From positions 683,779-747,778 of the forward strand of contig NZ_KZ984051.1 of NCBI RefSeq assembly GCF_003569805.1: a DNA stretch of 64,000 bases, in the 5' to 3' direction. A program made the position numbers and the translations under genes. Positions 7,536 through 16,059 of this stretch are shown one piece after another. The notes beneath the pieces were generated by a model. That model saw nothing but the letters and a program-made list of their open reading frames with translations. It ran no database searches and had not been told where the DNA came from. Each line of letters starts with the position of its first letter. Position 1 is the first letter of the stretch. The stretch comes from Microbacterium halotolerans. Lineage in GTDB: Bacteria > Actinomycetota > Actinomycetes > Actinomycetales > Microbacteriaceae.

Positions 7536-8354
7536 TCAGACTCCCGAGGTGAGCTCGGCTTCGCCCTCGCCCTGGGTCTCGGCGTCTATGAGCTCGGCGA
7601 CGGAGGGGACGACCTCGTCGGGTCGGAACGGGTAGCGCGAGATCGAGGACTCGTCGCTGATGCCGGTCATCACCAGCACGGTGTGCAGTCCGGCCTCGAT
7701 GCCCGCGACGATGTCGGTGTCCATCCGGTCGCCGATCATCCCCGTCGTCTCGCTGTGTGCGCCGATCCGGTTCAGTGCCGAGCGGAACATCATCGGGTTC
7801 GGCTTGCCGACGATGTAGGGCTCGCGGCCGGTGGCCTTCGTGATCAGCGCGTTGATGGCACCCGTCGCCGGCAGCACACCTTGCTTGCTCGGGCCGGTGG
7901 CATCCGGGTTCGTCGAGATGAACCTCGCTCCGTCATTGATGAGCCGCACGGCCTTGGTGAGCGCTTCGAACGAGTAGTTGCGGGTCTCGCCGACGACGAC
8001 GTAGTCGGGGTTCGTCTCAGTCATGATGAACCCCGCCTCGTGCAGTGCCGTGAGGATGCCGGCCTCGCCGATCACGAACGCCGTCCCGCCCGGGTTCTGC
8101 TGCTTCAGGAACGCCGCCGTGGCCAGCGCCGAGGTCCAGATGTTCTCCTCCGGCACGTCGATTCCGGATGATCGCAGCCTGGCCGACAGATCGCGCGGGG
8201 TGAAGATGGAGTTGTTGGTGAGCACGAGGAACGGGGTGCCAGTCGCGCGCCACTGCTCGAGCAGCGCTGGTGCGCCGGGAATGGCGGATTCCTCGTGCAC
8301 GAGCACGCCGTCCATGTCGGTGAGCCAGCACTCGATGTCATCGCGTCGCGTCAT
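7536..8354 (-). CDS. HAD-superfamily IIA phosphatase, NagD-like
   Basis: Phosphate monoester hydrolase of 272 residues. Motif I is L-T-D-M-D-G-V near 11-17 with the nucleophile aspartate and the catalytic second aspartate; motif II L-T-N-N-S near 44-48; the lysine in I-V-G-K-P-N-P; motif III-IV in M-I-G-D-R-M-D-T-D-I-V-A-G near 200. A cap domain of the C2 type occupies the middle. NagD relatives hydrolyse small sugar or nucleotide phosphates. First gene of a unit with two tiny membrane proteins; leaderless start behind TAAGCT. Confidence 0.92.
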   Translation of the reverse strand: MTRRDDIECWLTDMDGVLVHEESAIPGAPALLEQWRATGTPFLVLTNNSIFTPRDLSARLRSSGIDVPEENIWTSALATAAFLKQQNPGGTAFVIGEAGILTALHEAGFIMTETNPDYVVVGETRNYSFEALTKAVRLINDGARFISTNPDATGPSKQGVLPATGAINALITKATGREPYIVGKPNPMMFRSALNRIGAHSETTGMIGDRMDTDIVAGIEAGLHTVLVMTGISDESSISRYPFRPDEVVPSVAELIDAETQGEGEAELTSGV

Positions 8355-8360
8355 GCGGCC

Positions 8361-8366
8361 AGCTTA
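8361..8366 (-). promoter_or_regulatory. -10 box TAAGCT, leaderless promoter of the HAD gene
   Basis: TAAGCT ends 6 bases before the ATG at 8354; no ribosome site. Confidence 0.5.
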
Positions 8367-8441
8367 GAGGTCGTGCAGGCAGCTCGTCTGACCCGTGTGC
8401 CGCAGGTGCCGCTTCGGCGGGGCGTTCACGCGGTGAGCATC

Positions 8442-8780
8442 TCAGAGTTCCGGGCTCTCGAGATTGGCGGAAGCCCAGGAACCGAGCTGGTCGAGGATCG
8501 GCAGCAGCCCCTCGCCCCTTGCGGTGAGTGCATAGGACACGGTGACCGGAGGGCCCGGGTCGACGGTGCGTGCGACGAGCCGGGCCTGGCCGAGCTCGGC
8601 CAGGCGGTCGGAGAGCACCGTGTCGCTGATGCCGACCACTGCGCGACGCAGCGCGACGAAGGTCGAAGGACCCCCGCCGAGCGAGGAGACGATCATGCCG
8701 TTCCAACGCTTGCCTAGAACGCTGAATGCCAGTGTGACCGCTGCGTCACAGGCACGGAACTCTGCGTCATGGTCCGCCAT
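8442..8780 (-). CDS. HxlR-family transcriptional regulator
   Basis: 112-residue winged-helix regulator. The family hallmark is visible: a cysteine near the N terminus (F-R-A-C-D-A), then F-S-V-L-G-K-R-W-N-G-M-I, the recognition region (I-S-D-T-V-L-S-D-R-L-A-E-L), and a wing ending in L-T-A-R-G-E-G-L. HxlR proteins usually sense thiol-reactive or redox signals through that cysteine. Divergent from the flavin reductase gene across 77 bases, the usual arrangement for a regulator and its target. Confidence 0.92.
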   Translation of the reverse strand: MADHDAEFRACDAAVTLAFSVLGKRWNGMIVSSLGGGPSTFVALRRAVVGISDTVLSDRLAELGQARLVARTVDPGPPVTVSYALTARGEGLLPILDQLGSWASANLESPEL

Positions 8781-8857
8781 TCCTCCATGCTACTCGTGCT
8801 ACGCTGATGCGAGCCACTAAGAAAAACAAAGTGACTCCGAAAAAGAAGGGTGAACTC
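8781..8857. promoter_or_regulatory. Divergent promoter region between hxlR-like gene and flavin reductase gene
   Basis: 77 bases. The regulator ATG follows TAGCAT and GGAGGA. Towards the reductase there is an imperfect inverted repeat CACTAAG-N5-CAAAGTG (two mismatches) at about 8815-8833, in an A-rich stretch before the AAGAAGGG ribosome site. It is a candidate HxlR operator on position alone. Confidence 0.35.
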
Positions 8858-9514
8858 ATGTCTCTGTTCCGTCTGGACGCCAGCATCATGCCTGCGACGT
8901 CTTCCAGCCGTTCGCTCGCCGACCTGGTCGAAGCGGAGTGGCGCGCCTCTCACCCGGACTCGGCGGTGACCCGTCGTGATCTGGCCGCCGATCCGGTCCC
9001 GTCGACGGCGTGGGCGGATGCGGTCACTTCCGGATTCGTCGAGGAGGGTCAGCGCACCGCCGGGCAGAGCGAAGCGCTGGCACTCGCGCGCGGCTTCGCC
9101 GACGAGCTCATCGACGCCGACGCGTTGCTCTTCGCCGTTCCGCTGTACAACTACGGCGTCTCCCAGCACTTCAAGACCTGGTTCGACCTCGCCTACACTG
9201 ATCCGCGCATCGACCCGACCGGAACCGCGCTCCGCGGCAAGCCGGCGACCCTGGTCACCGTGCTCGGTGGAAACTACGCGGCCGGAACGCCCAAGGACGG
9301 ATGGGACCACTCCACCGGCTGGCTTCGACGCGTGCTCGAAGACGTCTGGGGGCTCGACCTTCGCGTCGTGCAGCGCCCCTTCACTCTGGTGGGTGTGAAC
9401 CCGGCGCTTGACGCCTTCACCGACACTGCACGCGAACTCAAGGAAGCCGCGGAGGCGTCTGCGCGTGCATACGGTCGTGAGCTTGCGGCCAGGCGGGCTT
9501 CGCAGGGCGTCTGA
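8858..9514 (+). CDS. Flavodoxin-fold NAD(P)H oxidoreductase (azoreductase-like)
   Basis: 218 residues. The start M-S-L-F-R-L-D-A-S is chosen because AAGAAGGG lies just upstream. The flavin phosphate loop region is D-A-S-I-M-P-A-T-S-S-S-R-S; the family core P-L-Y-N-Y-G-V-S-Q-H-F-K-T-W-F-D lies near 98-113, as in AzoR-type FMN-dependent NADH azoreductases. Probably detoxifies quinones or azo compounds and is likely controlled by the divergent HxlR protein. A strong hairpin follows the stop. Confidence 0.9.
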   Translation: MSLFRLDASIMPATSSSRSLADLVEAEWRASHPDSAVTRRDLAADPVPSTAWADAVTSGFVEEGQRTAGQSEALALARGFADELIDADALLFAVPLYNYGVSQHFKTWFDLAYTDPRIDPTGTALRGKPATLVTVLGGNYAAGTPKDGWDHSTGWLRRVLEDVWGLDLRVVQRPFTLVGVNPALDAFTDTARELKEAAEASARAYGRELAARRASQGV

Positions 9515-9534
9515 GCCGCATTGATCGAGAACGT

Positions 9535-9568
9535 CCGTCAGCGGTTCTCGGGATGGAACCGCTGACGG
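9535..9568 (+). terminator. Perfect 13-bp hairpin after the azoreductase gene
   Basis: CCGTCAGCGGTTC pairs perfectly with GAACCGCTGACGG around an 8-base loop, 20 bases after the stop codon. No U tract follows. Probable terminator. The stretch from 9569 to the SDR gene holds no supported gene, only its promoter. Confidence 0.7.
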
Positions 9569-9787
9569 GGTCGGGCGTCCTGTGGCGGGCCCGGGCGTTC
9601 TGCGACGGGGCAGTCATCCCCGATCAGAAGAGCACTTTCCGTGCAGGCCGCCGACCTCGACCATCCTGAGGTCGGCGGCACCGGGCTCAAGGGAGGTCCC
9701 GCTGGCGAGATCGTGCCGCTGGACCGATCGGCGCTCATTTTATGCGCGTGCGCGCCGTGCCGGGCGGGATTCCGAGAGATTCGGCGA

Positions 9788-9793
9788 TATGGT
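9788..9793 (+). promoter_or_regulatory. -10 box TATGGT, leaderless promoter of the SDR gene
   Basis: TATGGT ends 6 bases before an in-frame GTG at 9800. This decides the start over the far upstream ATG at 9641. Confidence 0.45.
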
Positions 9794-9799
9794 CAACGC

Positions 9800-10786
9800 G
9801 TGAACCCTCGCCCGCGCCAATCGTGGGATCCGTTGCGCCTTCCCGATCTGAAGGGGCGCACGTACCTCATCACGGGGGCGAACGCGGGTCTGGGGTACTT
9901 CGCGAGCGAGCAGCTGGCCCGCGCGGGCGCGCATGTCGTGATGAGCGGGCGGCACCCGAACAGGCTGCACGCGGCGCACGATGCGATCGAGGCTCGTGTG
10001 CCAGGCGCATCCGTCGAGACGCTGATCCTCGACGTCGCCAACCCCGGATCGGTGCGTTCGGCGGCCGCGTCGCTGAAGGGCGGCGTCTTCTCTCGACAGA
10101 AGCTCGACGGCGTGCTGCTGAACGCTGGCATCGTGCACACCCCGAAGCGACGTCGGATCACGCGCGACGGTCGCGAGCTCGTGCTCGCGACGAACGCGCT
10201 CGGTCACTTCGTGCTCGCGGGAGAGCTGCTCACCACGCTTGCGAAGGCGGCGTCCGGATCGCACACCGCCCGGATGGTGTGGCTCGGCAGCATGTCGACT
10301 CGGATGGGCGCATACGAGCCGAAGGACATCCAGCTCGAGAAGAACTATGCCGCCTGGAAGGCGTACGTGCAGTCGAAGGTCGTGGTGCAGTCGCTGGCGC
10401 TGGAGGCGAATGCTCGTCTTCGTGAAGCGGGCGTCCCGGTCGACAGCGTGCTCGCCCACCCCGGGTACTCGATCGGCGGACGCAGCCCTATGGTCGCCGG
10501 TGTGAATCAGCCGAGCCGATGGAAGCGTCTGCGCGACGCGATGCAGGCGCCCGTCGCGCAGAGCAAGCAGCACGGTGCCTGGGCTCCGGTGCGGGCACTG
10601 GTCGACCCCGAAGTGACCGGGGGCGAGTTCATCGGACCGAGGTTCCTCACTCGCGGCGCACCCGTACGGGTCAAGCCGTCAGGAACGTCGAACGACCCCG
10701 AGGTGCGCGAACGGGTGTGGGAGCGGTGCGAGGAGCTCACCGGTGTGCACTGGCCGTTCGCCAAGGCCGCACGCTCCCGGCGGTAG
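9800..10786 (+). CDS. Short-chain dehydrogenase/reductase
   Basis: 328-residue NAD(P)-dependent oxidoreductase. The Rossmann motif T-G-A-N-A-G-L-G lies near residues 22-29, the L-N-A-G-I structural motif near 110-114, a serine in L-G-S-M-S, and the catalytic Y-V-Q-S-K near 190. The larger C-terminal part resembles actinobacterial SDRs of the retinol dehydrogenase/protochlorophyllide reductase-like group. Substrate unknown. The frame extends 53 codons upstream without family similarity; the GTG at 9800 sits right behind a -10 box. Confidence 0.9.
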   Translation: MNPRPRQSWDPLRLPDLKGRTYLITGANAGLGYFASEQLARAGAHVVMSGRHPNRLHAAHDAIEARVPGASVETLILDVANPGSVRSAAASLKGGVFSRQKLDGVLLNAGIVHTPKRRRITRDGRELVLATNALGHFVLAGELLTTLAKAASGSHTARMVWLGSMSTRMGAYEPKDIQLEKNYAAWKAYVQSKVVVQSLALEANARLREAGVPVDSVLAHPGYSIGGRSPMVAGVNQPSRWKRLRDAMQAPVAQSKQHGAWAPVRALVDPEVTGGEFIGPRFLTRGAPVRVKPSGTSNDPEVRERVWERCEELTGVHWPFAKAARSRR

Positions 10787-10853
10787 ATCTGCGTCGGCAG
10801 CTGAGGCCCGCAGCATCGCCGCGCCGGTCAGGCACGGCCGGTGAGCAGGTGGG

Positions 10854-11186
10854 TCAGCGCAGGCCGATCACGGCATCCGGGGCGTTCAGCACGACGATGG
10901 GCGTCACGGTGGGATGTCCGGCAGCTCGTACCTTGGCGAAGTCGACCTTCACCAGCGGCGTGCCTTCGTCGACGACGTCGCCTTGCACCACCAGGGTCTC
11001 GAAGCCGTCGCCTGCCATCTCGACCGTGTCGATTCCGACGTGGATGAGCACCTCGGTGCCGTCGTCGAGCGCGAGCCCGATGGCGTGACCGGTGGGGAAC
11101 ATCGACTCCACGCGCCCGGGACCAGGCGCGACGACTGTGTCTCCGGTGGGTTCGACGGCGATGCCCGGGCCGAGCGTCCTCTGTCC
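10854..11186 (-). pseudogene. PTS glucose-type EIIA component, N-terminally truncated remnant
   Basis: The frame is open from a stop at 11187-11189 and reads L-G-P-G-I-A-V-E-P-T-G-D, then F-P-T-G-H-A-I-G-L and I-H-V-G-I-D-T-V-E-M, ending L-N-A-P-D-A-V-I-G-L-R. Both active-site histidines of EIIA-Glc (phosphoacceptor H in I-H-V-G-I-D-T and the supporting H in T-G-H-A-I-G-L) are intact. No start codon lies upstream of the first conserved motif, and the usual N-terminal 40 residues are missing. Only a GTG at 11111 is available, which would cut off half a beta-sandwich. No EIIB/EIIC is nearby. A remnant, or a gene using an unusual start. Confidence 0.7.
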
Positions 11187-11256
11187 TCACTCAATCCCGT
11201 GCGGGAAAGCGCCGCTTGCACTGCGACTTGGCGGCACTTCGTCCCACCTGAGCGGC

Positions 11257-12021
11257 TCATGCGGGCGCCAGACCGGACTCGTAGGCGAGGATCACGAGGT
11301 GCACGCGGTCGCGGGCGTCGAGCTTCTGCAGCAACCGGCCGATGTGGGTCTTGATCGTCGACGACGACAGGAAGAACCGCTCGGCCAGCTCGTCGTTCGA
11401 CAGTCCCTCGGCGATGGCGACAAGGATCTCCCGTTCGCGGGGCGTGAGCGTATCCAGCCCCTGATGGACAGAACGCAGTCGATCTGCGCCCTGTGGGCCG
11501 GAATCGACCGAATCCGGGGTGTTCGGCGTCGATTCGACTGCGTCGTGCTGACGCACCTGTGCGGCCAGTTCGACAGGCCCGCCTGCGAAGCGCTCCATCA
11601 GCTTGCGCGTCACGCTCGGCGCGAGCGCCGCGTCGCCGGAATGCACCGACCGGATGGCGCTGAGCAGCTCCTCGGGGCGGGCGTCCTTGAGCAGGAACCC
11701 GCTGGCTCCCGCGCGTATGGCTGCGAAAGCATATTCGTCGAGATCGAAAGTCGTCAGCACGAGTATGCGCGGAGCGTCCGGGCGGCCGACGATCTGCTCC
11801 GTTGCGGCGATACCGTCCAGGCCGGGCATCCGGACGTCCATCAGGATGACGTCGATCGCTGTCGGGTCGAGGCGCGTCGCCTCTGCACCGTTCTCTGCCT
11901 CCGCGACCACCTCGATGTCCGGATGCACGTCGAGCACCATTCTCAGGCCCATCCGGATGAGCTCCTGGTCGTCGGCGAGGGCGACGCGGATCGGACTCGA
12001 CGGGGCTTCCATGTCATTCAC
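11257..12021 (-). CDS. NarL/FixJ-family response regulator
   Basis: 254 residues, longer than usual because of a 50-residue linker rich in T, P and D between the domains. The receiver has L-A-D-D-Q near 15, the phosphoacceptor in I-L-M-D-V-R-M-P-G-L-D, and L-T-T-F-D. The LuxR-type helix-turn-helix at the end reads L-T-P-R-E-R-E-I-L-V-A-I-A then F-F-L-S-S-S-T-I-K-T-H-I-G. It overlaps the kinase by 4 bases. Probably controls the neighbouring ABC exporter. Confidence 0.93.
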   Translation of the reverse strand: MNDMEAPSSPIRVALADDQELIRMGLRMVLDVHPDIEVVAEAENGAEATRLDPTAIDVILMDVRMPGLDGIAATEQIVGRPDAPRILVLTTFDLDEYAFAAIRAGASGFLLKDARPEELLSAIRSVHSGDAALAPSVTRKLMERFAGGPVELAAQVRQHDAVESTPNTPDSVDSGPQGADRLRSVHQGLDTLTPREREILVAIAEGLSNDELAERFFLSSSTIKTHIGRLLQKLDARDRVHLVILAYESGLAPA

Positions 12022-13295
12022 GGCATGTCCTTTCTCAGTACGGCGCGCAGGCGCCAGCCACCGCGCGGCGTGGGGCCGGCCTCGATGGTGCCGCCGTGCA
12101 GCGCGGCCCTCTCGCGCGCTCCGATGAGCCCTCGACCGGCACCGCGCATCTCCGGCACAGTGGTCTTCCTGTGATCCGGGCGGCCGTTCTCGATCGTGAT
12201 GGCGAGCTCGTCGTGGCGGTTGTCGACGGTCACATCGACGCGCGAAGTGCCTGGCGCGTGCCGGAGCACGTTGGTCAGGCCCTCCTGCATGATTCTGTAT
12301 GCCGCTAGTGGAATGTCGGGTCGGCCACCGTCGTCCGCCGCGAGAGGAGCGCCCGAATGCGTCCAGCGAACCGGCATGCCGGCCTCGCGGAACCCCTCGA
12401 TCAAGTCGTCCACATCGTTCGCCGTCGGCTGCGGCGCCAGGTCCGCCGGTGCATCCGGATCACGGAGCAGACCGAGCAGGCGGCGCATGTCCGCCAGGGC
12501 ATCTCTGCCGGCCGAAGCGACCCTGCGCATGGCGGCCGGAGCGCCCTGCGCACCGGCTTCGGCTCGTGCGGCAGCCCCCTCCGACAGAGTGACCATCACC
12601 GTGAGACCGTGCGAGACGATGTCGTGCATCTCTCGCGCGACGCGGGCGCGCTCCTCGGTGACGGCGAGCCTGGCGCGCTGATCACGTTCGCGGGCGAGGT
12701 CCTCTGCCCTGGCGATGATCGCGGCGATGTAGCGGCGGCGACCGCCGACCGACATGCCGAGCAGGGTGGGCACGAGGTAGAAGACCAGCATCGGGATGCC
12801 GACCGCTGCGGGAATGAGAGGGTTCTCGCTGGCGCCGGACTGGGCGATGACGGCCGCGGCGATCGCGCCCAGTGATGCGATGCCGTAGCCGATCCACATC
12901 CGGCGGGTCGTCGAGTGCACACCGAGCGAATACAGCAGCACGTACACGTCGATCCAGCCGTTGACGTCGTTCGACAGCGGCAGGAGGGTTCCGATCACGG
13001 GCAGGGCCGTGACGGCGATGGTGCCCTCGAGGGGGAGACGTCGGCGGAGAAGCAGGGCGACGAAGCCGACGACCACGGTGAGCAGCGTCCACGTGACGTC
13101 GAGTGCGCCCGCGGTTCCGGTCGCAGGCAGCACGATGGCGATGACCAGCAGCGGAGCCTGGCAGGCGACCGCGATCGTCCAGTCGACCGTTCGGGGGTGG
13201 CGGTCGAGCCAGCGCTGGATCGCGCCGGGCGGCCGGGGCAGAGCGAGGTCGGCGCCCGGATCATCCGGGGCCTTCGTCTGCTTCGGGTTCGCCAT
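12018..13295 (-). CDS. Two-component sensor histidine kinase (HisKA_3 type)
   Basis: 425 residues. The start M-A-N-P-K-Q-T is chosen because a TAAGGT box lies 7 bases upstream with GAGG between; the longer frame to 13397 runs into a hairpin. Four to six N-terminal membrane spans (about 40-205), a short coiled-coil (A-R-A-E-D-L-A-R-E-R-D-Q), the phosphoacceptor box R-V-A-R-E-M-H-D-I-V-S-H, the ATP-binding N-box (Y-R-I-M-Q-E-G-L-T-N-V) and a glycine box at the C terminus. No large extracellular domain, so it resembles LiaS/DesK-like membrane sensors. Confidence 0.93.
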   Translation of the reverse strand: MANPKQTKAPDDPGADLALPRPPGAIQRWLDRHPRTVDWTIAVACQAPLLVIAIVLPATGTAGALDVTWTLLTVVVGFVALLLRRRLPLEGTIAVTALPVIGTLLPLSNDVNGWIDVYVLLYSLGVHSTTRRMWIGYGIASLGAIAAAVIAQSGASENPLIPAAVGIPMLVFYLVPTLLGMSVGGRRRYIAAIIARAEDLARERDQRARLAVTEERARVAREMHDIVSHGLTVMVTLSEGAAARAEAGAQGAPAAMRRVASAGRDALADMRRLLGLLRDPDAPADLAPQPTANDVDDLIEGFREAGMPVRWTHSGAPLAADDGGRPDIPLAAYRIMQEGLTNVLRHAPGTSRVDVTVDNRHDELAITIENGRPDHRKTTVPEMRGAGRGLIGARERAALHGGTIEAGPTPRGGWRLRAVLRKDMP

Positions 13296-13302
13296 GTCCT
13301 CG

Positions 13303-13308
13303 ACCTTA
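13303..13308 (-). promoter_or_regulatory. -10 box TAAGGT before the second sensor kinase gene
   Basis: TAAGGT ends 7 bases before the ATG at 13295. Together with the hairpin just upstream it suggests the kinase/regulator pair has its own promoter. Confidence 0.4.
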
Positions 13309-13347
13309 GAGGCTGCGCGGACGGGCCGCCTGGTTCGTCTCCGGTCA

Positions 13348-13398
13348 GATGCGTGCGCTCCGCGGATCCCTCTCGGGCGTCGGCGGAGCGCACGCATC
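13348..13398 (-). terminator. 16-bp perfect hairpin between exporter permease and sensor kinase genes
   Basis: GATGCGTGCGCTCCGC pairs perfectly with GCGGAGCGCACGCATC around a 19-base loop. It lies 12 bases after the permease stop and upstream of the kinase promoter, so it most likely ends the exporter transcript or limits read-through into the two-component genes. No U tract. Confidence 0.65.
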
Positions 13399-13410
13399 CG
13401 GTGGGCCTGA

Positions 13411-14265
13411 TCAGGCGTCGCGGCCGCTCTCGACGGCCATGCCGAGCCCGAGCGCCGCGACGGGCCATGCGACGGTGAGCGCGAGGTCCGCGGCCAGTTC
13501 GCCGGTGAAGCCTGCGAAGGGCGCGGCCAGCTGCGGGCCTGCGCTCGCGAGCAGGTACTCCGCCGTGGTCGGTGCCCAGTCGAACGGCAGCAGCATCAGC
13601 ACCGTCGGCAGCATCAGCAGATACACGAGCACGAGCAGGATGCCCCACGTCTCGCTGCGCAGCAGCACGGAGACTCCCAGCGCGAACACTGCGCACGCCG
13701 CGACGTAGAACGCTCCTCCGAGGATCGGCAGCACGACGCTGTCGAGGAAGGACCCGGTCAGCACGGGGCTGCCGAACCCCGCGTAGACGATCGAGACGGC
13801 CGCGAACGACAGCACGAGTGCGACGACCGCGGCGACGAAGGTGCTCACCGCGACGACGACGGCCTTCGCGCCGATCAGAGCGGTGCGGCGGGGAGCGGCG
13901 GCGAGCAGCGTGCGATGAGCGCCCGTCGTGTGCTCCTTCGCGTAGTGCGAGACGGCGACGAGCACCGCGACGCACATGGCGACTGTGATGGTGTTCGTGC
14001 CCATCGTCGTGAGGTCGGGGAGCGGGGCCGCGCCATCTGACCACTGATTGCTCAGTGAGATCATCAGGCCGAACGCGCCGGCGAGGCCGACGGTGAGGCC
14101 GACGCCGAGGAACAGCGAGACGAGAGTGCCTCGCAGGCTCGACAGCGTGATCCACTGTGCACGGACGAGGTGCGGGAAGGTGATGCGCGCGTCGGCATGA
14201 GTGCCGCTGCGCGCGGCGGACTGGACGGGAGCTGCGGGCTGTGCGGTTGCGGTAGTCATGTTCAT
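13411..14265 (-). CDS. ABC-2 type transporter permease
   Basis: 284-residue membrane subunit of an exporter with six hydrophobic segments. The N-terminal R-I-T-F-P-H-L-V-R-A-Q-W-I-T-L precedes the first span; the short cytoplasmic loop S-H-Y-A-K-E-H-T-T-G-A-H-R-T-L-L matches the coupling region of ABC-2 permeases (E-x-x-x-G-x-x). Gene order ATPase, permease, kinase, regulator resembles antibiotic or envelope-stress export modules. Twenty bases after the ATPase stop, with GGAGAG in between. Confidence 0.9.
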   Translation of the reverse strand: MNMTTATAQPAAPVQSAARSGTHADARITFPHLVRAQWITLSSLRGTLVSLFLGVGLTVGLAGAFGLMISLSNQWSDGAAPLPDLTTMGTNTITVAMCVAVLVAVSHYAKEHTTGAHRTLLAAAPRRTALIGAKAVVVAVSTFVAAVVALVLSFAAVSIVYAGFGSPVLTGSFLDSVVLPILGGAFYVAACAVFALGVSVLLRSETWGILLVLVYLLMLPTVLMLLPFDWAPTTAEYLLASAGPQLAAPFAGFTGELAADLALTVAWPVAALGLGMAVESGRDA

Positions 14266-14284
14266 CTCTCCAAGGAAGTCGCGG

Positions 14285-15205
14285 TCACGCCGCGATCGCG
14301 GCCTCGTCGCTGTGGTATTCGGTGGCGTCGCCGGTGAGGGCGAGGTAGGCGTCTTCGAGCGAGGCGCGCATCGGAGTCAGCTCGTGCAGTTCGAGCCCCG
14401 CGCCGACCGCCGCGTGCGCGATCTGCGAGGCGGCGAGCCCTGCGACCTCGACGACGTCGGCGCCCGTGGTCGTGACGGCGACGCCGTCGGCCTCCAGCAG
14501 GGGAGCCAGGCGCGCCGCGTCCGAGACGCGAACACGGGTGCGCTCGCTGCCCGCACTGCCGATGAACTCGCTCACCGGTGCGTCGGCGAGCACGCGGCCC
14601 TTGCCGAGAACGATGATGTGGTCGGCCGTCTGCGCCATCTCGCTCATCAGATGGGAGGAGAGGAAGATGGTGCGCCCCTCCGCTGCGAGCGAGCGCACGA
14701 AGCGGCGCACCCAGTGCACGCCCTCCGGGTCGAGGCCGTTGACCGGCTCGTCGAAGATCAGCGTGTGCGGGTCACCGAGCATGGTGGCCGCGATGCCGAG
14801 GCGCTGGTGCATGCCGAGCGAGAAGCCGCCGACCCGCTTGCGCGCCACCTGCTCCATGCCCGTCATCTCGAGCACCTCGTGCACGCGTTTGGTGCCGATG
14901 CCGTGGGTCGCGGCGAGCATCTTCAGGTGCGATTCAGCCGTGCGCCCCGGATGGAGCGCCTTCGCGTCGAGGAGCGAGCCGACTTCCGTCATCGGGGCGG
15001 GGGAGTCGGTGAACTTCCGGCCGGCGACCGTGACGCTGCCAGCGTCGGGTCGATCGAGTCCGACGACCATCCGCATCGTGGTGGACTTGCCTGCGCCGTT
15101 CGGCCCCAGGAAGCCGGTGACCTGTCCAGGGCGGGCCACGAAGGTCGCCTGGTCGACCGCCGTCTTCGAACCGAAGCGCTTGGTGAGGTTCTCTGCTGTG
15201 ATCAT
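14285..15205 (-). CDS. ABC transporter ATP-binding protein (drug/lantibiotic exporter type)
   Basis: 306 residues. Walker A G-P-N-G-A-G-K-S-T near 40, signature F-S-L-G-M-H-Q-R near 137, Walker B L-I-F-D-E-P-V-N-G-L-D-P near 157, H-loop S-S-H-L-M-S-E-M. This resembles DrrA/BcrA-like ATPases. The start at M-I-T-A-E-N-L-T-K follows CGGAGGC; TAGCGT lies just upstream, so a very short leader is likely. The larger frame beginning at 15310 is not supported. The 227 bases between this gene and mntR hold nothing further recognised. Confidence 0.93.
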   Translation of the reverse strand: MITAENLTKRFGSKTAVDQATFVARPGQVTGFLGPNGAGKSTTMRMVVGLDRPDAGSVTVAGRKFTDSPAPMTEVGSLLDAKALHPGRTAESHLKMLAATHGIGTKRVHEVLEMTGMEQVARKRVGGFSLGMHQRLGIAATMLGDPHTLIFDEPVNGLDPEGVHWVRRFVRSLAAEGRTIFLSSHLMSEMAQTADHIIVLGKGRVLADAPVSEFIGSAGSERTRVRVSDAARLAPLLEADGVAVTTTGADVVEVAGLAASQIAHAAVGAGLELHELTPMRASLEDAYLALTGDATEYHSDEAAIAA

Positions 15206-15432
15206 GCCTCCGACGCTACGGCGTGCCCGTACGTCGCACATCGGCCCACGGGATGATCCGGATCGGACCTGGGTACTAGGACCGGGATCGATGCCCGGGC
15301 AGGCCCGCACGGTGGCGCGGGATCGGACCAGCGCACAGGTCGGTTCGGTCGAAGGGGCGACGCGAGATCAGCACGTGGCTCAGTGACTGGCCTGACGTCG
15401 ACCCGGCTTTCCACTGAGCACCGGACTCCTGC

Positions 15433-16035
15433 CTACGCGCTCAGCCAGACAGCGTCCTCAGCGCCGGGCGGCACGGGGTCGCCCGCTCGGTGCTCGGCCC
15501 CGACCGTGAGCCCCGACTCCTCGATGGCGCGCAGCAGGTCGGGGTCGCGGTCACTCACACGCAGCACGCGGCCTGTGTGACCGGGGGCGGCGTCGGCGAG
15601 CAGAACGAACGGCACCCGCTCGACGTGCCCGGCGGCATCCGGAATCGCGTCGCCGTGCGGGTCGAACCTCGGCCTGCCGAGCCGCTCGTCGATCTTCTCG
15701 AGCAGCCGGTCGCTGATCGAATGCTCGAGGATCTCGGCCTCGTCATGCACTTCGTCCCACGAGTAGTCGAACTCGCTCACGAGCCACGTCTCTATCAGGC
15801 GATGCCTGCGCGTCATCTCGAGCGCCCGACGTTCGCCCGCCTCGGTCAGCCGCACCGCGCGGTACGGCTCGTGCGCGACGAGGCCCTGCGCGGCGAGCTT
15901 CTTGACCATCTCGGTCACGCTCGACGGCGCCACCCCGAGGTTCGCGGCCAGCACCGACGGCGTGATCGACGCGTCCTGCCATTCGGTGTGCGCGTAGATG
16001 GTCTTGAGATAGTCGTCGATCGCAGGCGAAGCCAC
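15433..16035 (-). CDS. mntR: DtxR/MntR-family metal-dependent repressor
   Basis: 200-residue regulator. The N-terminal winged helix starts A-I-D-D-Y-L-K-T-I-Y, and the recognition region is V-L-A-A-N-L-G-V-A-P-S-S-V-T-E-M-V. Metal-binding and dimerisation residues follow in R-R-H-R-L-I-E-T-W-L and W-D-E-V-H-D-E-A-E-I-L-E-H. A C-terminal SH3-like part is present. It lies 24 bases downstream of the Nramp manganese importer gene on the same strand, which argues for manganese rather than iron sensing. GTG start 6 bases behind TAACCT, so also transcribed separately. Confidence 0.9.
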   Translation of the reverse strand: MASPAIDDYLKTIYAHTEWQDASITPSVLAANLGVAPSSVTEMVKKLAAQGLVAHEPYRAVRLTEAGERRALEMTRRHRLIETWLVSEFDYSWDEVHDEAEILEHSISDRLLEKIDERLGRPRFDPHGDAIPDAAGHVERVPFVLLADAAPGHTGRVLRVSDRDPDLLRAIEESGLTVGAEHRAGDPVPPGAEDAVWLSA

Positions 16036-16041
16036 GCCCCA

Positions 16042-16047
16042 AGGTTA
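16042..16047 (-). promoter_or_regulatory. -10 box TAACCT, leaderless promoter of mntR
   Basis: TAACCT ends 6 bases before the GTG at 16035. It sits in the 24-base gap behind mntH. Confidence 0.4.
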
Positions 16048-16059
16048 CGCGGTCGCCGG

